Source of the DNA: JACVRW01 sp963821275
Lineage (GTDB): Bacteria > Actinomycetota > Thermoleophilia > Solirubrobacterales > Thermoleophilaceae
Assembly: GCA_963821275.1 (NCBI GenBank)
Contig: CAWGDF010000008.1
Location: forward strand, 327,608-391,607
DNA: 64,000 nt
Direction: 5' to 3'
Part shown: piece by piece, positions 8,363-16,385 of the stretch
How positions within the stretch are numbered: position 1 is the first letter of the stretch
Layout of the letters: every line of letters starts with the position of its first letter
The notes under the pieces: generated by a model
Told to the model about the DNA's origin: nothing
The model's input: the letters and a program-made list of their open reading frames with translations, nothing else
Databases searched by the model: none
Made by a program: the position numbers and the translations under genes

Positions 8363-8423
8363 CCGTTTGGCTGTCCTCTACGTGCAGTCCGTACATAGGG
8401 GCCGTGGTTACGATGTTCCCGCC

Positions 8424-10211
8424 GTGACGGTTCCCTCGACGATCGGCGGCGCGGACGCCCTGGAGCGCGCGCGGCGTGAGAACGAGACGCTCTACGCGGT
8501 CATCAAGACGGTCTCATCGTCGCTCGACCTCGATCGCGTGCTGCGCGGCATCGTGGACATCGCCACCGACGCCACCGGCTGCCACGCCTGCTTCATCTAC
8601 TTCGTGGAGTCGAGCCGGCTCACGTTGCGGGCGGCGTCCGCGCGCTACGAGCGCCTGGTCGGGAAGCTCGGCTGGGGCCTGGACGAGGGGCTCACCGGCT
8701 GGGTGGCCCGCACGAAGGCGCCTGCGTTCATCCGCGAGAAGGCGCTCGAGGACCCGCGCATGCGCTACGTGCCGGAACTGGAGGAGGAGCGCTTCCAGTC
8801 GATGGTGGCCGTGCCCATCCTGGCCAAGTCCGGCGACGTGATCGGGGTGGTGGTGCTTCACACCGAAGCGCCGCGGGAGTTCGAGGACGACGTGCTCAAC
8901 TTCCTCGTCCACACCGCCTCCCTGGTAGGGGGCGCGATCGAGAACGCCCAGCTCTACGAGGGCACCCGCCGCCGGGTCGAGGCGCTCACGACGCTCACCC
9001 GGCTGAGCCAGGCATTGGCCGCCGTGACGCTGCGCGAGGACCTGTACGACGCGGTCACCCGCGGCGTGCGGGAGCTGCTCGGGGCGGACGCCTGCCAGGT
9101 CTACCGGCTGGATGCCGAGAGCGACGAGCTGCGCCTGGCCGGCTCCGACCCTCCGGACACCTCGGCGGCGAGCCCGCGCCCCGGTGGGGCCGCGCTCGTG
9201 CTCGACCTGATGCGGCGCGCCAACGGTCGCGCCGACCACCGTGTGCAGCGCGCCCTCTGGCCCGACCTCGACGCGAACGCCCTGCTGGTGGCCCCGCTCG
9301 TGGCCGGCGACGAGCAGTTGGGAATCCTGTCCTGCGTCGCCCAGGGACGTCAGTTCACCGTCGAGGACCGAGAGCTGCTCGACGCCGTGGCCCACCAGAC
9401 GGCCGTGGGCCTGAAGAAGGCGGAGCTGATCGAGCGCCTGACAGCGGAGAACATCGTCAAGGACATGTTCGACGCGCTGGCCGCGGGCTCGACGGCGAGC
9501 GCAGAGGCCAAGGCGGGTGACGCCCGCTGCGATCTCAGCCGGCCGCACGCCTTCCTGCACGTGGAGCGCGCTCCCGAGGCCGGCGAGGAGTCCTCGAGCT
9601 GGCCGGAGCTGGCCGCTCGGCTCGAGACCGGGCTACGCCGGCTCTCCCCGCGCGCCTTCTTCGATGCCCGCCACGACCGCGTGCGGGCACTGGCGCCGGT
9701 GGACCCCGTCGCGCTGGAGCGCCTGCGAGCCGCCTGCGAGGAGCTGGCCCGCGACGAGGGCCTCGTGATCGGCCTGAGCGACGTGGACCGGGGAGCGGCA
9801 AGCGCGCGTCGCCGGATGCGCGAGGCCGCGGACGCCGCCCGCATCGGGCGCTCGCTCGTGGCCTCGGGCGGCGCCGTGTCCTACGAGGCCCTGGGGGCCT
9901 ACAAGTACCTGGTGCATCTGGAGCTCGACGATGCGCCGCAGGACCGCTACCGGCAGTCGGTCGAGCAGCTCGTGGCCTACGACCACCGCCGCGGATCGCG
10001 GCTGTTCGAGACGCTCGAGCAGTTCCTCGCCGACCGCTGCAGCGTCACGGCCAGCGCCCGCGCCCTCTACATCCACCCCAACACGGTCAGACAACGGCTC
10101 GACCGCATCGAGCGGATCTCCGGGCTGCGCCTGCCCGAAGAGGATCTCCTGTCGCTGGAGCTGGCGCTCAAGCTCGCGCGCCTGCACCGCGTGCGCGCCG
10201 GGACGGAGTGA
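8424..10211 (+). CDS. GAF-domain transcriptional regulator with PucR C-terminal HTH
   Basis: A 595-residue protein. Residues about 5-155 form a first GAF domain (LYAVIKTVSSSLDLDRVLRG, GLTGWVARTKAPAFI, MVAVPILAKSGDVIGVVVLH). Residues about 180-340 form a second GAF domain (TRLSQALAAVTLREDLYDAV, AVAHQTAVGLKKAELIERL). The C-terminus is the PucR-type HTH_30 (LFETLEQFLADRCSVTASA, ALYIHPNTVRQRLDRIERIS). GAF domains sense small ligands; PucR-family regulators often control nitrogen or purine use, which would fit the divergent amt operon. GTG at 8424 is chosen because the sequence before it is intergenic in character. Confidence 0.85.
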   Translation: MTVPSTIGGADALERARRENETLYAVIKTVSSSLDLDRVLRGIVDIATDATGCHACFIYFVESSRLTLRAASARYERLVGKLGWGLDEGLTGWVARTKAPAFIREKALEDPRMRYVPELEEERFQSMVAVPILAKSGDVIGVVVLHTEAPREFEDDVLNFLVHTASLVGGAIENAQLYEGTRRRVEALTTLTRLSQALAAVTLREDLYDAVTRGVRELLGADACQVYRLDAESDELRLAGSDPPDTSAASPRPGGAALVLDLMRRANGRADHRVQRALWPDLDANALLVAPLVAGDEQLGILSCVAQGRQFTVEDRELLDAVAHQTAVGLKKAELIERLTAENIVKDMFDALAAGSTASAEAKAGDARCDLSRPHAFLHVERAPEAGEESSSWPELAARLETGLRRLSPRAFFDARHDRVRALAPVDPVALERLRAACEELARDEGLVIGLSDVDRGAASARRRMREAADAARIGRSLVASGGAVSYEALGAYKYLVHLELDDAPQDRYRQSVEQLVAYDHRRGSRLFETLEQFLADRCSVTASARALYIHPNTVRQRLDRIERISGLRLPEEDLLSLELALKLARLHRVRAGTE

Positions 10212-10213
10212 CC

Positions 10214-10444
10214 CTACGCCTCCCGGCGCTGACGGCGCCGGATCGCGAGCCAAATCCAGAACGCCGCGAAGCCGACTATGTTCAGCAGCAGCACGAGCAG
10301 CACCCACCATGCCTTGTAGAGGAAGGGCAGGTCGGGCTCGCGCGACAGCTCCAGGCCGGTCAGGTAGGCGAGGATCAGCAGGGTCACCAGCAGGAGCGGC
10401 GGCATCTGACCGGTGAGCACGAACAGGATCACCCCGCGAGCCAC
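10214..10444 (-). CDS. small two-TM membrane protein (PLDc_N-like)
   Basis: A 76-residue protein with two hydrophobic helices (LLLVTLLILAYLTGL and WWVLLVLLLNIVGFAAFWIW) followed by a basic tail RRRQRREA. This resembles the small PLDc_N family whose helices are also found before phospholipase D-like domains. Function is unknown. It converges with the GAF/PucR gene, the two stops being two bases apart. Confidence 0.6.
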   Translation of the reverse strand: MARGVILFVLTGQMPPLLLVTLLILAYLTGLELSREPDLPFLYKAWWVLLVLLLNIVGFAAFWIWLAIRRRQRREA

Positions 10445-10461
10445 TGTACAGGCGGTCGCCC

Positions 10462-11121
10462 GTGACGATCAGGGCCAAGCTGTACACGGCGATTGCGCTG
10501 ACGATCATCGGCCCGTTGGTCACGGTCGCCGTCGCGCTGCAGGGAATGGCCGACCTCGGCGACCGCTTCGACGAGGTGCGGCTGAACGCACGTCAGGAGG
10601 CGCTGGCCCTGCAGCTCAAGTTCGACGTGACCGACGTGAACGGCTGGCAGACGGCCTACGGCTACGACGGCGGCCGCTCGCGGCCGCGGTTCGAGACCTC
10701 GGTGGCAGCGCTCGAGGAGGATCTGCGGCGCGCGGAGGTCGCGTTGCAGGACTCGCAGGAGCGTGCGCTGCTGGACGAGCTGGAAACCGAGTTCGGCGAG
10801 TTCATGGAGCTCGACGCGGTCGCGTACCGCGCCCTCCGGGCCGGCCGCGAGGCTCGCGTGCGGCAGATCTTCCTCGGGCCGGAGATCGAGCGCTTCGAGG
10901 CTCTGGCCGCCACCGCCGAGCGCCTGGCCCGCTACGAGGTCCGTCGCGCCGCAGCCACCGAGCGCGCCTTCGACGACGCCCGCGACGACGCCCGCCGCCG
11001 GCTGATCGCCGTCGCGCTGGGAGCCGCCGTGGTGATCGTGCTGCTGCTCGTGACGGCCAACGACATCGCCCGCATGGCGCTGGAGGGCGAGCGGTCCACC
11101 CGCCGCCGCTCCGCCACCTGA
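10462..11121 (+). CDS. membrane sensor-like protein (four-helix-bundle, no output domain)
   Basis: A 219-residue protein with the layout of a chemoreceptor sensing module: TM1 at about residues 7-28 (YTAIALTIIGPLVTVAVAL), a helical periplasmic region of about 150 residues, and TM2 near residue 182 (VALGAAVVIVLLLVTA). Only about 20 basic residues follow. It has no HAMP, kinase or methyl-accepting domain, so it may be a truncated or stand-alone sensor. The antiporter gene starts seven bases downstream and is probably co-transcribed. Confidence 0.6.
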   Translation: MTIRAKLYTAIALTIIGPLVTVAVALQGMADLGDRFDEVRLNARQEALALQLKFDVTDVNGWQTAYGYDGGRSRPRFETSVAALEEDLRRAEVALQDSQERALLDELETEFGEFMELDAVAYRALRAGREARVRQIFLGPEIERFEALAATAERLARYEVRRAAATERAFDDARDDARRRLIAVALGAAVVIVLLLVTANDIARMALEGERSTRRRSAT

Positions 11122-11128
11122 GCAGCCC

Positions 11129-12373
11129 GTGACCCGCGACATCCTCCTCACCCTCAGCCTGCTGCTCGTCGCGGCCCTCGCTGCTCGTTTCCTCGCGAGC
11201 GTCATCCGGGTGCCGGAGATCCTGGTGCTGGTGGCGATCGGCGCGCTCATGGGACCGTCGGCGCTGGACGTCGTCGACGTGCCCCTCGACTCGCTCGGGG
11301 CGCAGCTGCTCTTCACCCTGGGTGTCTCCCTGATCCTGTTCTACGGCGGGCTGAACCTGTCCCTCCCGCTCTTGCGCCGGGTCTGGGTGGGGCTGGGACT
11401 GCTGGTCGTGCCCGGCGTGATGCTCACGACGCTGGTGGTGGGCGCGGTCGCCTACCTGGTCTTCGACCTGCCCTGGACGGCGGCGCTGCTGGTGGGGGCG
11501 GTGCTCTCACCCACCGATCCCGCCATCCTCATCCCGCTCTTCGTGCGCTCGCGCCTGCGCCCGAAGGTGGCCCAGACGGTGATCGCCGAGTCCGCGTTCA
11601 ACGACCCCACCGGCGCGGTGCTGGCCCTCACCCTGGCCGGCGTGCTCCTCTCCGGCGAGGGCTCGCTGGCCGAGCCGGCGGTGGAGTTCGTGGTGGACCT
11701 GGGGATCAGCACGGTGATCGGCGTGGTGGCGGGCGTGCTGCTCGCGGCGGCGATCTCCAGCCACCGCTCGGGCATCTGGCGCGAGTCATCCGCGCTGGCG
11801 GTGCTGACGGTCGTGACGATCAGCTTCTTCTCGCTGGACACCGCCGGCGGGAGCGGCTACCTCGGCGCGTTCCTGGCCGGGCTGATCGTGGGGAACATGG
11901 AGCACCTCGGCCTGGCGATGCACTCCGAGCACGAGCGCGAGATGCGGGCCTTCGCGTTCAACGCGTCCGATCTGGTGACCCTGTTCGTGTTCGTCGTGCT
12001 GGGCGCGAACATTCCCTTCGACGACCTGGGGGCGAACCTCCTGCCCGCGATGGCCGTGCTCGCCGTGCTGATGCTGGTGGCGCGGCCGCTCACGGTCCTG
12101 GCCTGCACGCTGCCCGACCGCGGGGCGGCCTGGACCCGCAACGAGCGCATCTTCCTCTGCTGGACCCGCGAGACCGGGGTGGTGCCGGCCGCGCTCGTGG
12201 GGGTGCTGGCCGGCCTGGGGGTGCCCCACACCGAGATCTACGCCAGCGTCGTCGCCCTGGCGATCCTCCTGACCCTGCTCCTCCAAGCGCTGCCCGCGGC
12301 CTGGCTGGCCGAGCGGCTCGGGCTGGTCGAGCGCCCCCAGGTGGTGCCGGCGGCGACGTCGGAGGCGGCCTGA
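11129..12373 (+). CDS. CPA1/NhaP-type sodium-proton antiporter
   Basis: A 414-residue membrane protein with about 12 helices of the Na_H_Exchanger family. The ion-binding motifs are visible: LSPTDPAILIPLF (helix 5-like) and ESAFNDPTGAVLAL, the NDP type of NhaP/NHE exchangers. A further signature is FLCWTRETGVVPAAL. It likely exchanges Na+ or K+ for H+ across the membrane. It follows the sensor-like gene closely. A GC-rich hairpin follows its stop codon. Confidence 0.88.
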   Translation: MTRDILLTLSLLLVAALAARFLASVIRVPEILVLVAIGALMGPSALDVVDVPLDSLGAQLLFTLGVSLILFYGGLNLSLPLLRRVWVGLGLLVVPGVMLTTLVVGAVAYLVFDLPWTAALLVGAVLSPTDPAILIPLFVRSRLRPKVAQTVIAESAFNDPTGAVLALTLAGVLLSGEGSLAEPAVEFVVDLGISTVIGVVAGVLLAAAISSHRSGIWRESSALAVLTVVTISFFSLDTAGGSGYLGAFLAGLIVGNMEHLGLAMHSEHEREMRAFAFNASDLVTLFVFVVLGANIPFDDLGANLLPAMAVLAVLMLVARPLTVLACTLPDRGAAWTRNERIFLCWTRETGVVPAALVGVLAGLGVPHTEIYASVVALAILLTLLLQALPAAWLAERLGLVERPQVVPAATSEAA

Positions 12374-12376
12374 GCG

Positions 12377-12394
12377 CCGGGCGGGGGCGCCCGG
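12377..12394. terminator. hairpin between convergent genes
   Basis: A perfect 7-bp stem (CCGGGCG / CGCCCGG) with a GGGG loop lies four bases after the antiporter stop and before the end of the convergent gene at 12412. There is no U-tract, as is common for terminators in GC-rich actinobacteria. Confidence 0.45.
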
Positions 12395-12411
12395 GGCCCC
12401 GCCGGAGCCCT

Positions 12412-12687
12412 CTACACCACCCAGGCGCAGCCGTCCCAGTAGGCCTCGATCCGGTTGCCGCGCGTCTCGATCTCGAGCTTGGCCGGCAGCACGGCGACGT
12501 CCGCCAGGTGCAGCTCGAAGGGGTCGTAGGGCATTCGCGTGAAGCCGATTCCGCGTGGCCGGCTCTCGGCGGCGCGGAGGAAGGTCATCCCCGCGCAGCC
12601 TGGCCTTCGCGGCGTACGCCAGACGTATAGCCGTCCGCCGCGCTCTCGCACCAGGGTGACCGCCTCGGGAGTCGCGACCACCTCCAT
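12412..12687 (-). CDS. hypothetical protein
   Basis: A 91-residue soluble protein starting MEVVATPEAVTLVRERGGRLYVW and ending in AYWDGCAWVV, with an internal PGCAGMTFLRAA segment. It resembles small beta-rich actinobacterial proteins of unknown function (similar in feel to iron-sulfur assembly A-type folds, but without the conserved Cys set). The ATG at 12687 is chosen because the upstream frame is Arg/Pro-rich and not protein-like. Confidence 0.55.
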   Translation of the reverse strand: MEVVATPEAVTLVRERGGRLYVWRTPRRPGCAGMTFLRAAESRPRGIGFTRMPYDPFELHLADVAVLPAKLEIETRGNRIEAYWDGCAWVV

Positions 12688-12716
12688 GGCGGCGACCGTA
12701 GCACCCGCTCGGACCG

Positions 12717-13358
12717 TCAGCCGCGCTCGTGGAGGAGCTGCCAGCCGCGCACATGCCAGCGCGCGGCGGTCAGGGCTGACACCGAGCCATGTCCCTGTGC
12801 CTCCAGGTGGGTGGCCAGCGCGAGGAAGGCCTGGGCGGTCGTGAGCGCGTCGCCCTCGGCCTCGTGCCGGCGATGCACGGGGAGGCCCAGCGCGGACGCG
12901 ACGGCCGCCAGCGACCTGGTGCCCGGGTCGCCCTCGCCGCGGTCGATGCTGAGCAGCCGCCAGAGGAGAGCGGTGTCGACGATCCGGCGCGGGAGGCGGC
13001 CGCCCGCGGAGCGGAGCCGGGGCGCCAGGAACCTTCGCTCGACCCACGCGAAATGCGCGACCGGGATGTGGCCCGGAAGCGCCGCGGCGAGGGGGCGCAG
13101 CGCCTCGGCCACCGGCGGCGCATGCGCGAGGTCGACGGCGCGAAGCCCGTGGATCTCAACGGAGCGCGGCGCGGGCGACCGCTCGGGCCGCACCAGACCG
13201 GCCACCGCGCGCTCGGCGACGATCCGCGCCCGGTCGATCGGGATCCCCGCGAACGAGATCAGCTCGTCGTGACGCGGGTCCAGGCCGGTGGTCTCCACGT
13301 CGACAGCGATGAAGCGGGCTGCCCGCCACGAGGTTCGCCGTAGCCCGAGCGGGCTCAC
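12717..13358 (-). CDS. DEDDh 3'-5' exonuclease (DnaQ/epsilon-like)
   Basis: A 213-residue exonuclease domain with all three motifs: Exo I DVETTGLD (about residues 19-26), Exo II in PVAHFAWVERRFL, and Exo III HEAEGDALTT with the catalytic His and Asp. The GTG start at 13358 overlaps the stop of the upstream cNMP/CBS/DUF294 gene (GTGA), so the two are translationally coupled. This gene pairing recurs in many bacteria and suggests a joint role, possibly in nucleotide signalling or turnover rather than replication. Confidence 0.85.
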   Translation of the reverse strand: MSPLGLRRTSWRAARFIAVDVETTGLDPRHDELISFAGIPIDRARIVAERAVAGLVRPERSPAPRSVEIHGLRAVDLAHAPPVAEALRPLAAALPGHIPVAHFAWVERRFLAPRLRSAGGRLPRRIVDTALLWRLLSIDRGEGDPGTRSLAAVASALGLPVHRRHEAEGDALTTAQAFLALATHLEAQGHGSVSALTAARWHVRGWQLLHERG

Positions 13359-15196
13359 CGGGCGGCGAAGCCCAGTTTCAGGCCTATGCCCCGCTGGACC
13401 CGGGCCACCGCGCGAAACGCCTCCTTCAGCGAGGTACGGGTGATCGGCGCGAGGCTGCGCGGGTCGATCAGGTCGTCCGGCGGCTGCCCGGCCCGCAGTT
13501 GCTCCACCTGATGCTCCATGCGAAGCGCGCACACGAGCTCGAAGGCGTCGCGCAGGGTGGCGGCGTCGGCGGGCTCGAGGGTTCCCGCCGCCTCGGAGGC
13601 CTTCAGGCGCGCGCGGGTCGAGGCGGCGCCGACCCGGGCGGCCAGGCCGCTCCAGCGCGCCAGCGCCTCGATCGGCAGCAGCCCGCCGTGCTTGATGTCG
13701 AGCACGCCCCGCCGTTCACCGGACGAGTGCAGCACGAAGTGGCGCAGGAAGCCGGTGGGCGGCCGGGCGGCCAGCGCGGCGGCGGCCAGCCGCATCAGCA
13801 TGTGCTCGCGGTTGGGGCTGCGGGCGAAGGCCGTGGTCAGGCGCTCGGCGGCCGTAGGCGGGCCCCAGACGGGGTCGCTCTCGACAACGACGCAGAGCAG
13901 CATCAGCCCGCGATCGCGGTCGGGGTGCTCCACCCAGGTCCGGGCCGCCAGCTCCCAGTTCTCGATCGGCCGGGCGAACAGCGGGCTCGATGCCACGGCG
14001 CCGTGGCTGTCCGGGGGCAGGCCGGCTGCGGCAAGACCTTCGAGCACGCGCTCGGCGAGCTTCTTCATCGTCTCCCGCAGCTCCGGGTCGTCGCGGTCTC
14101 CCTCCCAGGCGAGCGCGCAGTCGACGTCCGAGCTGGGGAAGGGCTCAAAGCGCCCAAGGCTGCCGGTGGCCAGCCAGGTGTACTCGACCGGCGGCGGGCC
14201 GAGCTCCTCGTGCGCGATCTCGATCAGGCGCCGGGCGGCCGTGTCGTGGATGCTGGCTATCGCGCGGCAGATGGCGGCGGTGGCAAGGCCGGCCTCGTGC
14301 AGCGCGATCACCGTGTCCGGAAGCTCGGCGGTGGCGGCGGCCACGCCGGGGGCGTCGGCGGCGCGGGCGATCGAGGCACGCAGGCGGAAGGGCGCCCGCC
14401 GCTCGCTGGCCAGGAGGTCGAGATCGTCGAGCACGCCGACCAGGCGCCGGCCCGCCTCCAGCACCGGAAGGTGCCGTACGCCGCGGTCGATCATCTCGAT
14501 CAGCGCCTCGGTTCCCGAGCGGTCCGCGGCGACCGTCCACGCCGGCGCCGTCATCACCTCGGACAGCGGGGTGTCCGGGCCGGCGCCGGCGGCCACGACA
14601 CGCGTGCGGATGTCACGGTCGGTCACGATTCCGAGCCGGTCGCCGAGGTCCACGACCGCACAGGTGACCCCGGCATCGACCATCCGCTGGGCGGCCTCCT
14701 GCACGCTCGTGCTCGGGTCGCACACGAGCGGGGGCGCGCGGATCAGGTCGCGCACCTGCCGGCCGGCGGCGTCGGGCTGCGGCTCCTGGTCGTGTCCGGC
14801 GAGCAGGCGGAGGCCCTTCGCGACCGACCCGGCCACGAAGCGCACGGCGGCGGGCCGCTCCAGCACGGGCCGGATCGCCGCTTCCGGGATGCGGTAGACG
14901 AGTGTGTCCTCGCTCGCCCGCGCCACGAAGCCGAGCGGAGCGGCCTCCAGCAGCGAGGTGAAGCCGAACATCTCGCCCTCTCCGAGGACGTCGAGGAGGC
15001 GACCGTCGACCACCAGCTCGACGGCCCCGCGGCGGACCACGTAGGCGTGCTTCGCCGACATCTCCGCACGCGCGAGTATCGGCGCCCGGGCCTTGTAGAA
15101 CTCGATCTCCGCGCTGGCGGCCACCCGCGCGAGCTCGTCCTCGCTCAGCGTGTCGAACGGGGGATGGCGGCTCAGGAAATCGGCGATGTCATGCAT
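13355..15196 (-). CDS. cNMP-binding / CBS-pair / DUF294 nucleotidyltransferase-like protein
   Basis: A 613-residue signalling protein. Residues about 10-120 are a cyclic-nucleotide-binding domain (FDTLSEDELARVAASAEIEFY, GEGEMFGFTSLL). About 155-270 are two CBS motifs (VTDRDIRTRVV, MTAPAWTV, VGVLDDLDLL). About 340-470 is the DUF294 nucleotidyltransferase-like domain with GSLGRFEPFPSSDVDCAL, keeping the GS...DxD pattern. The rest is the DUF294 C-terminal helical domain. It probably senses cNMP or adenylates and may modify a partner. The ATG at 15196 is chosen because upstream codons run into the promoter region with a GATATATC box. Confidence 0.88.
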   Translation of the reverse strand: MHDIADFLSRHPPFDTLSEDELARVAASAEIEFYKARAPILARAEMSAKHAYVVRRGAVELVVDGRLLDVLGEGEMFGFTSLLEAAPLGFVARASEDTLVYRIPEAAIRPVLERPAAVRFVAGSVAKGLRLLAGHDQEPQPDAAGRQVRDLIRAPPLVCDPSTSVQEAAQRMVDAGVTCAVVDLGDRLGIVTDRDIRTRVVAAGAGPDTPLSEVMTAPAWTVAADRSGTEALIEMIDRGVRHLPVLEAGRRLVGVLDDLDLLASERRAPFRLRASIARAADAPGVAAATAELPDTVIALHEAGLATAAICRAIASIHDTAARRLIEIAHEELGPPPVEYTWLATGSLGRFEPFPSSDVDCALAWEGDRDDPELRETMKKLAERVLEGLAAAGLPPDSHGAVASSPLFARPIENWELAARTWVEHPDRDRGLMLLCVVVESDPVWGPPTAAERLTTAFARSPNREHMLMRLAAAALAARPPTGFLRHFVLHSSGERRGVLDIKHGGLLPIEALARWSGLAARVGAASTRARLKASEAAGTLEPADAATLRDAFELVCALRMEHQVEQLRAGQPPDDLIDPRSLAPITRTSLKEAFRAVARVQRGIGLKLGFAAR

Positions 15197-15239
15197 GGTG
15201 AGGCCACCGCACGGCCCACCCTGACAGCGGGCCAAGCAC

Positions 15240-15249
15240 AGATATATCA
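15240..15249. promoter_or_regulatory. candidate GntR operator AGATATATCA
   Basis: A 10-bp site with the palindromic core GATATATC about 100 bases before the OpuAC-type binding-protein gene. The same core occurs at 21194-21203 and, as a perfect palindrome TGATATATCA, at 28403-28412, each time just upstream of a gene of the choline/betaine island. The linked GntR gene at 27698 is the natural candidate to bind it. Confidence 0.6.
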
Positions 15250-15356
15250 GCCTTGACAGGCATCTGAAACCTGGGATATTGCCCCTGGGAGCATCGACTC
15301 GCCGCCGCTGCTGAGCGTCGGAGAGTTTAGGAGGAGCGGTTACGCGGCACGAGCTG

Positions 15357-16340
15357 TTGAGCGGAGCTAGAGCACGGGCCGGTCTCGTCGCGATCGGGGC
15401 GGCGCTCATGGTCCTGGCGGCGGGCTGCGGAGGCGACGACGACGAGTCGTCCCCGCCGAGCCGCGACTCCGGCGAGGGCGTGACGCTGAGGATCGCGGTC
15501 AACCCGTGGACCGGGTCGGCGGTCAACGCGAACGTGGCAAAGATCCTGCTGGAGCGGGAGCTCGGCTACACCGTCGAGCTCGTCGAGATCGACGAGAACA
15601 CCCAGTTCCCGGCGATCGCCTCCGGGGACCTGGACGCCTCGCTCGAGGTCTGGCCCTCCGGGCATGCAGAGGACATCAACCGCTACATCGAGGGGCGCCG
15701 CGGGGGGCCACTCCGGGACGGCGGCATCGTGAACGGCGGCGCGCTGGGGCTGATCGGCAACATCGGCTGGTGGATTCCCACCTACCTCGTCGAAGAGCGC
15801 CCGGAGCTCGCCCGCTGGCAGGGCCTCAGGGGCAACGAGGACATCGTGCGGGGGGAGTTCGTCGCGGGCGACCCGACCTTCGTCTCCTACGACGAGGAGA
15901 TCATCAAGAGCCTCGGCCTCGACCTCAACGTCGTCAACACCGGGTCGGAGGAGGCGCTGATCCGGGCGATCGACAGGGCCTACAGGCGAAAGCAGCCCGT
16001 GCTCGCCTACTTCTATACACCCCACTGGGTCCATCGCAAGTACGACCTGACCGAGGTCCAGCTTCCCGCCTACGACGAGGAATGTGAGGAGGCGGCGCGC
16101 GAGCGGGACGGGGAGGGCTACGACTGCGACTACGCCAACGACGTGCTTTTCAAGGCTCTGTGGCTGGGCCTCGACAACAAGGCTCCGGCGGCGTACCGCT
16201 TCCTGAAGAACTTCAACTACACGACCGACGATCAACAGGAGATCGCGTTCCTGGTGGACTCGAGGGGCATGTCCCCTCGTGAGGCCGCCGAACGGTGGAT
16301 CAACGAGAACCCGGACGTCTGGCGGAAATGGCTCTCGTGA
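15357..16340 (+). CDS. OpuAC-type glycine betaine/choline-binding lipoprotein
   Basis: About 327 residues with a lipoprotein signal (LVAIGAALMVLAAGC, lipobox Cys) and an OpuAC periplasmic-binding domain (LRIAVNPWTGSAVNANVAKI, DLDASLEVWPSGHAEDI, NIGWWIPTYLVEE, FFYTPHW-type YFYTPHWVHRKYDL). The aromatic residues suit quaternary-ammonium binding. No ABC subunit gene adjoins it; an APC permease follows instead, and a second ProX lies at 24377. The start is uncertain: TTG at 15357 is taken here, but an AGGAGGAG Shine-Dalgarno at about 15329-15336 is well placed for an in-frame ACG at 15342. Confidence 0.85.
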   Translation: MSGARARAGLVAIGAALMVLAAGCGGDDDESSPPSRDSGEGVTLRIAVNPWTGSAVNANVAKILLERELGYTVELVEIDENTQFPAIASGDLDASLEVWPSGHAEDINRYIEGRRGGPLRDGGIVNGGALGLIGNIGWWIPTYLVEERPELARWQGLRGNEDIVRGEFVAGDPTFVSYDEEIIKSLGLDLNVVNTGSEEALIRAIDRAYRRKQPVLAYFYTPHWVHRKYDLTEVQLPAYDEECEEAARERDGEGYDCDYANDVLFKALWLGLDNKAPAAYRFLKNFNYTTDDQQEIAFLVDSRGMSPREAAERWINENPDVWRKWLS

Positions 16341-16385
16341 CGGGTCAGTCGGCAACGAACATCGAACGCAGAAGGGGGATCGCCG

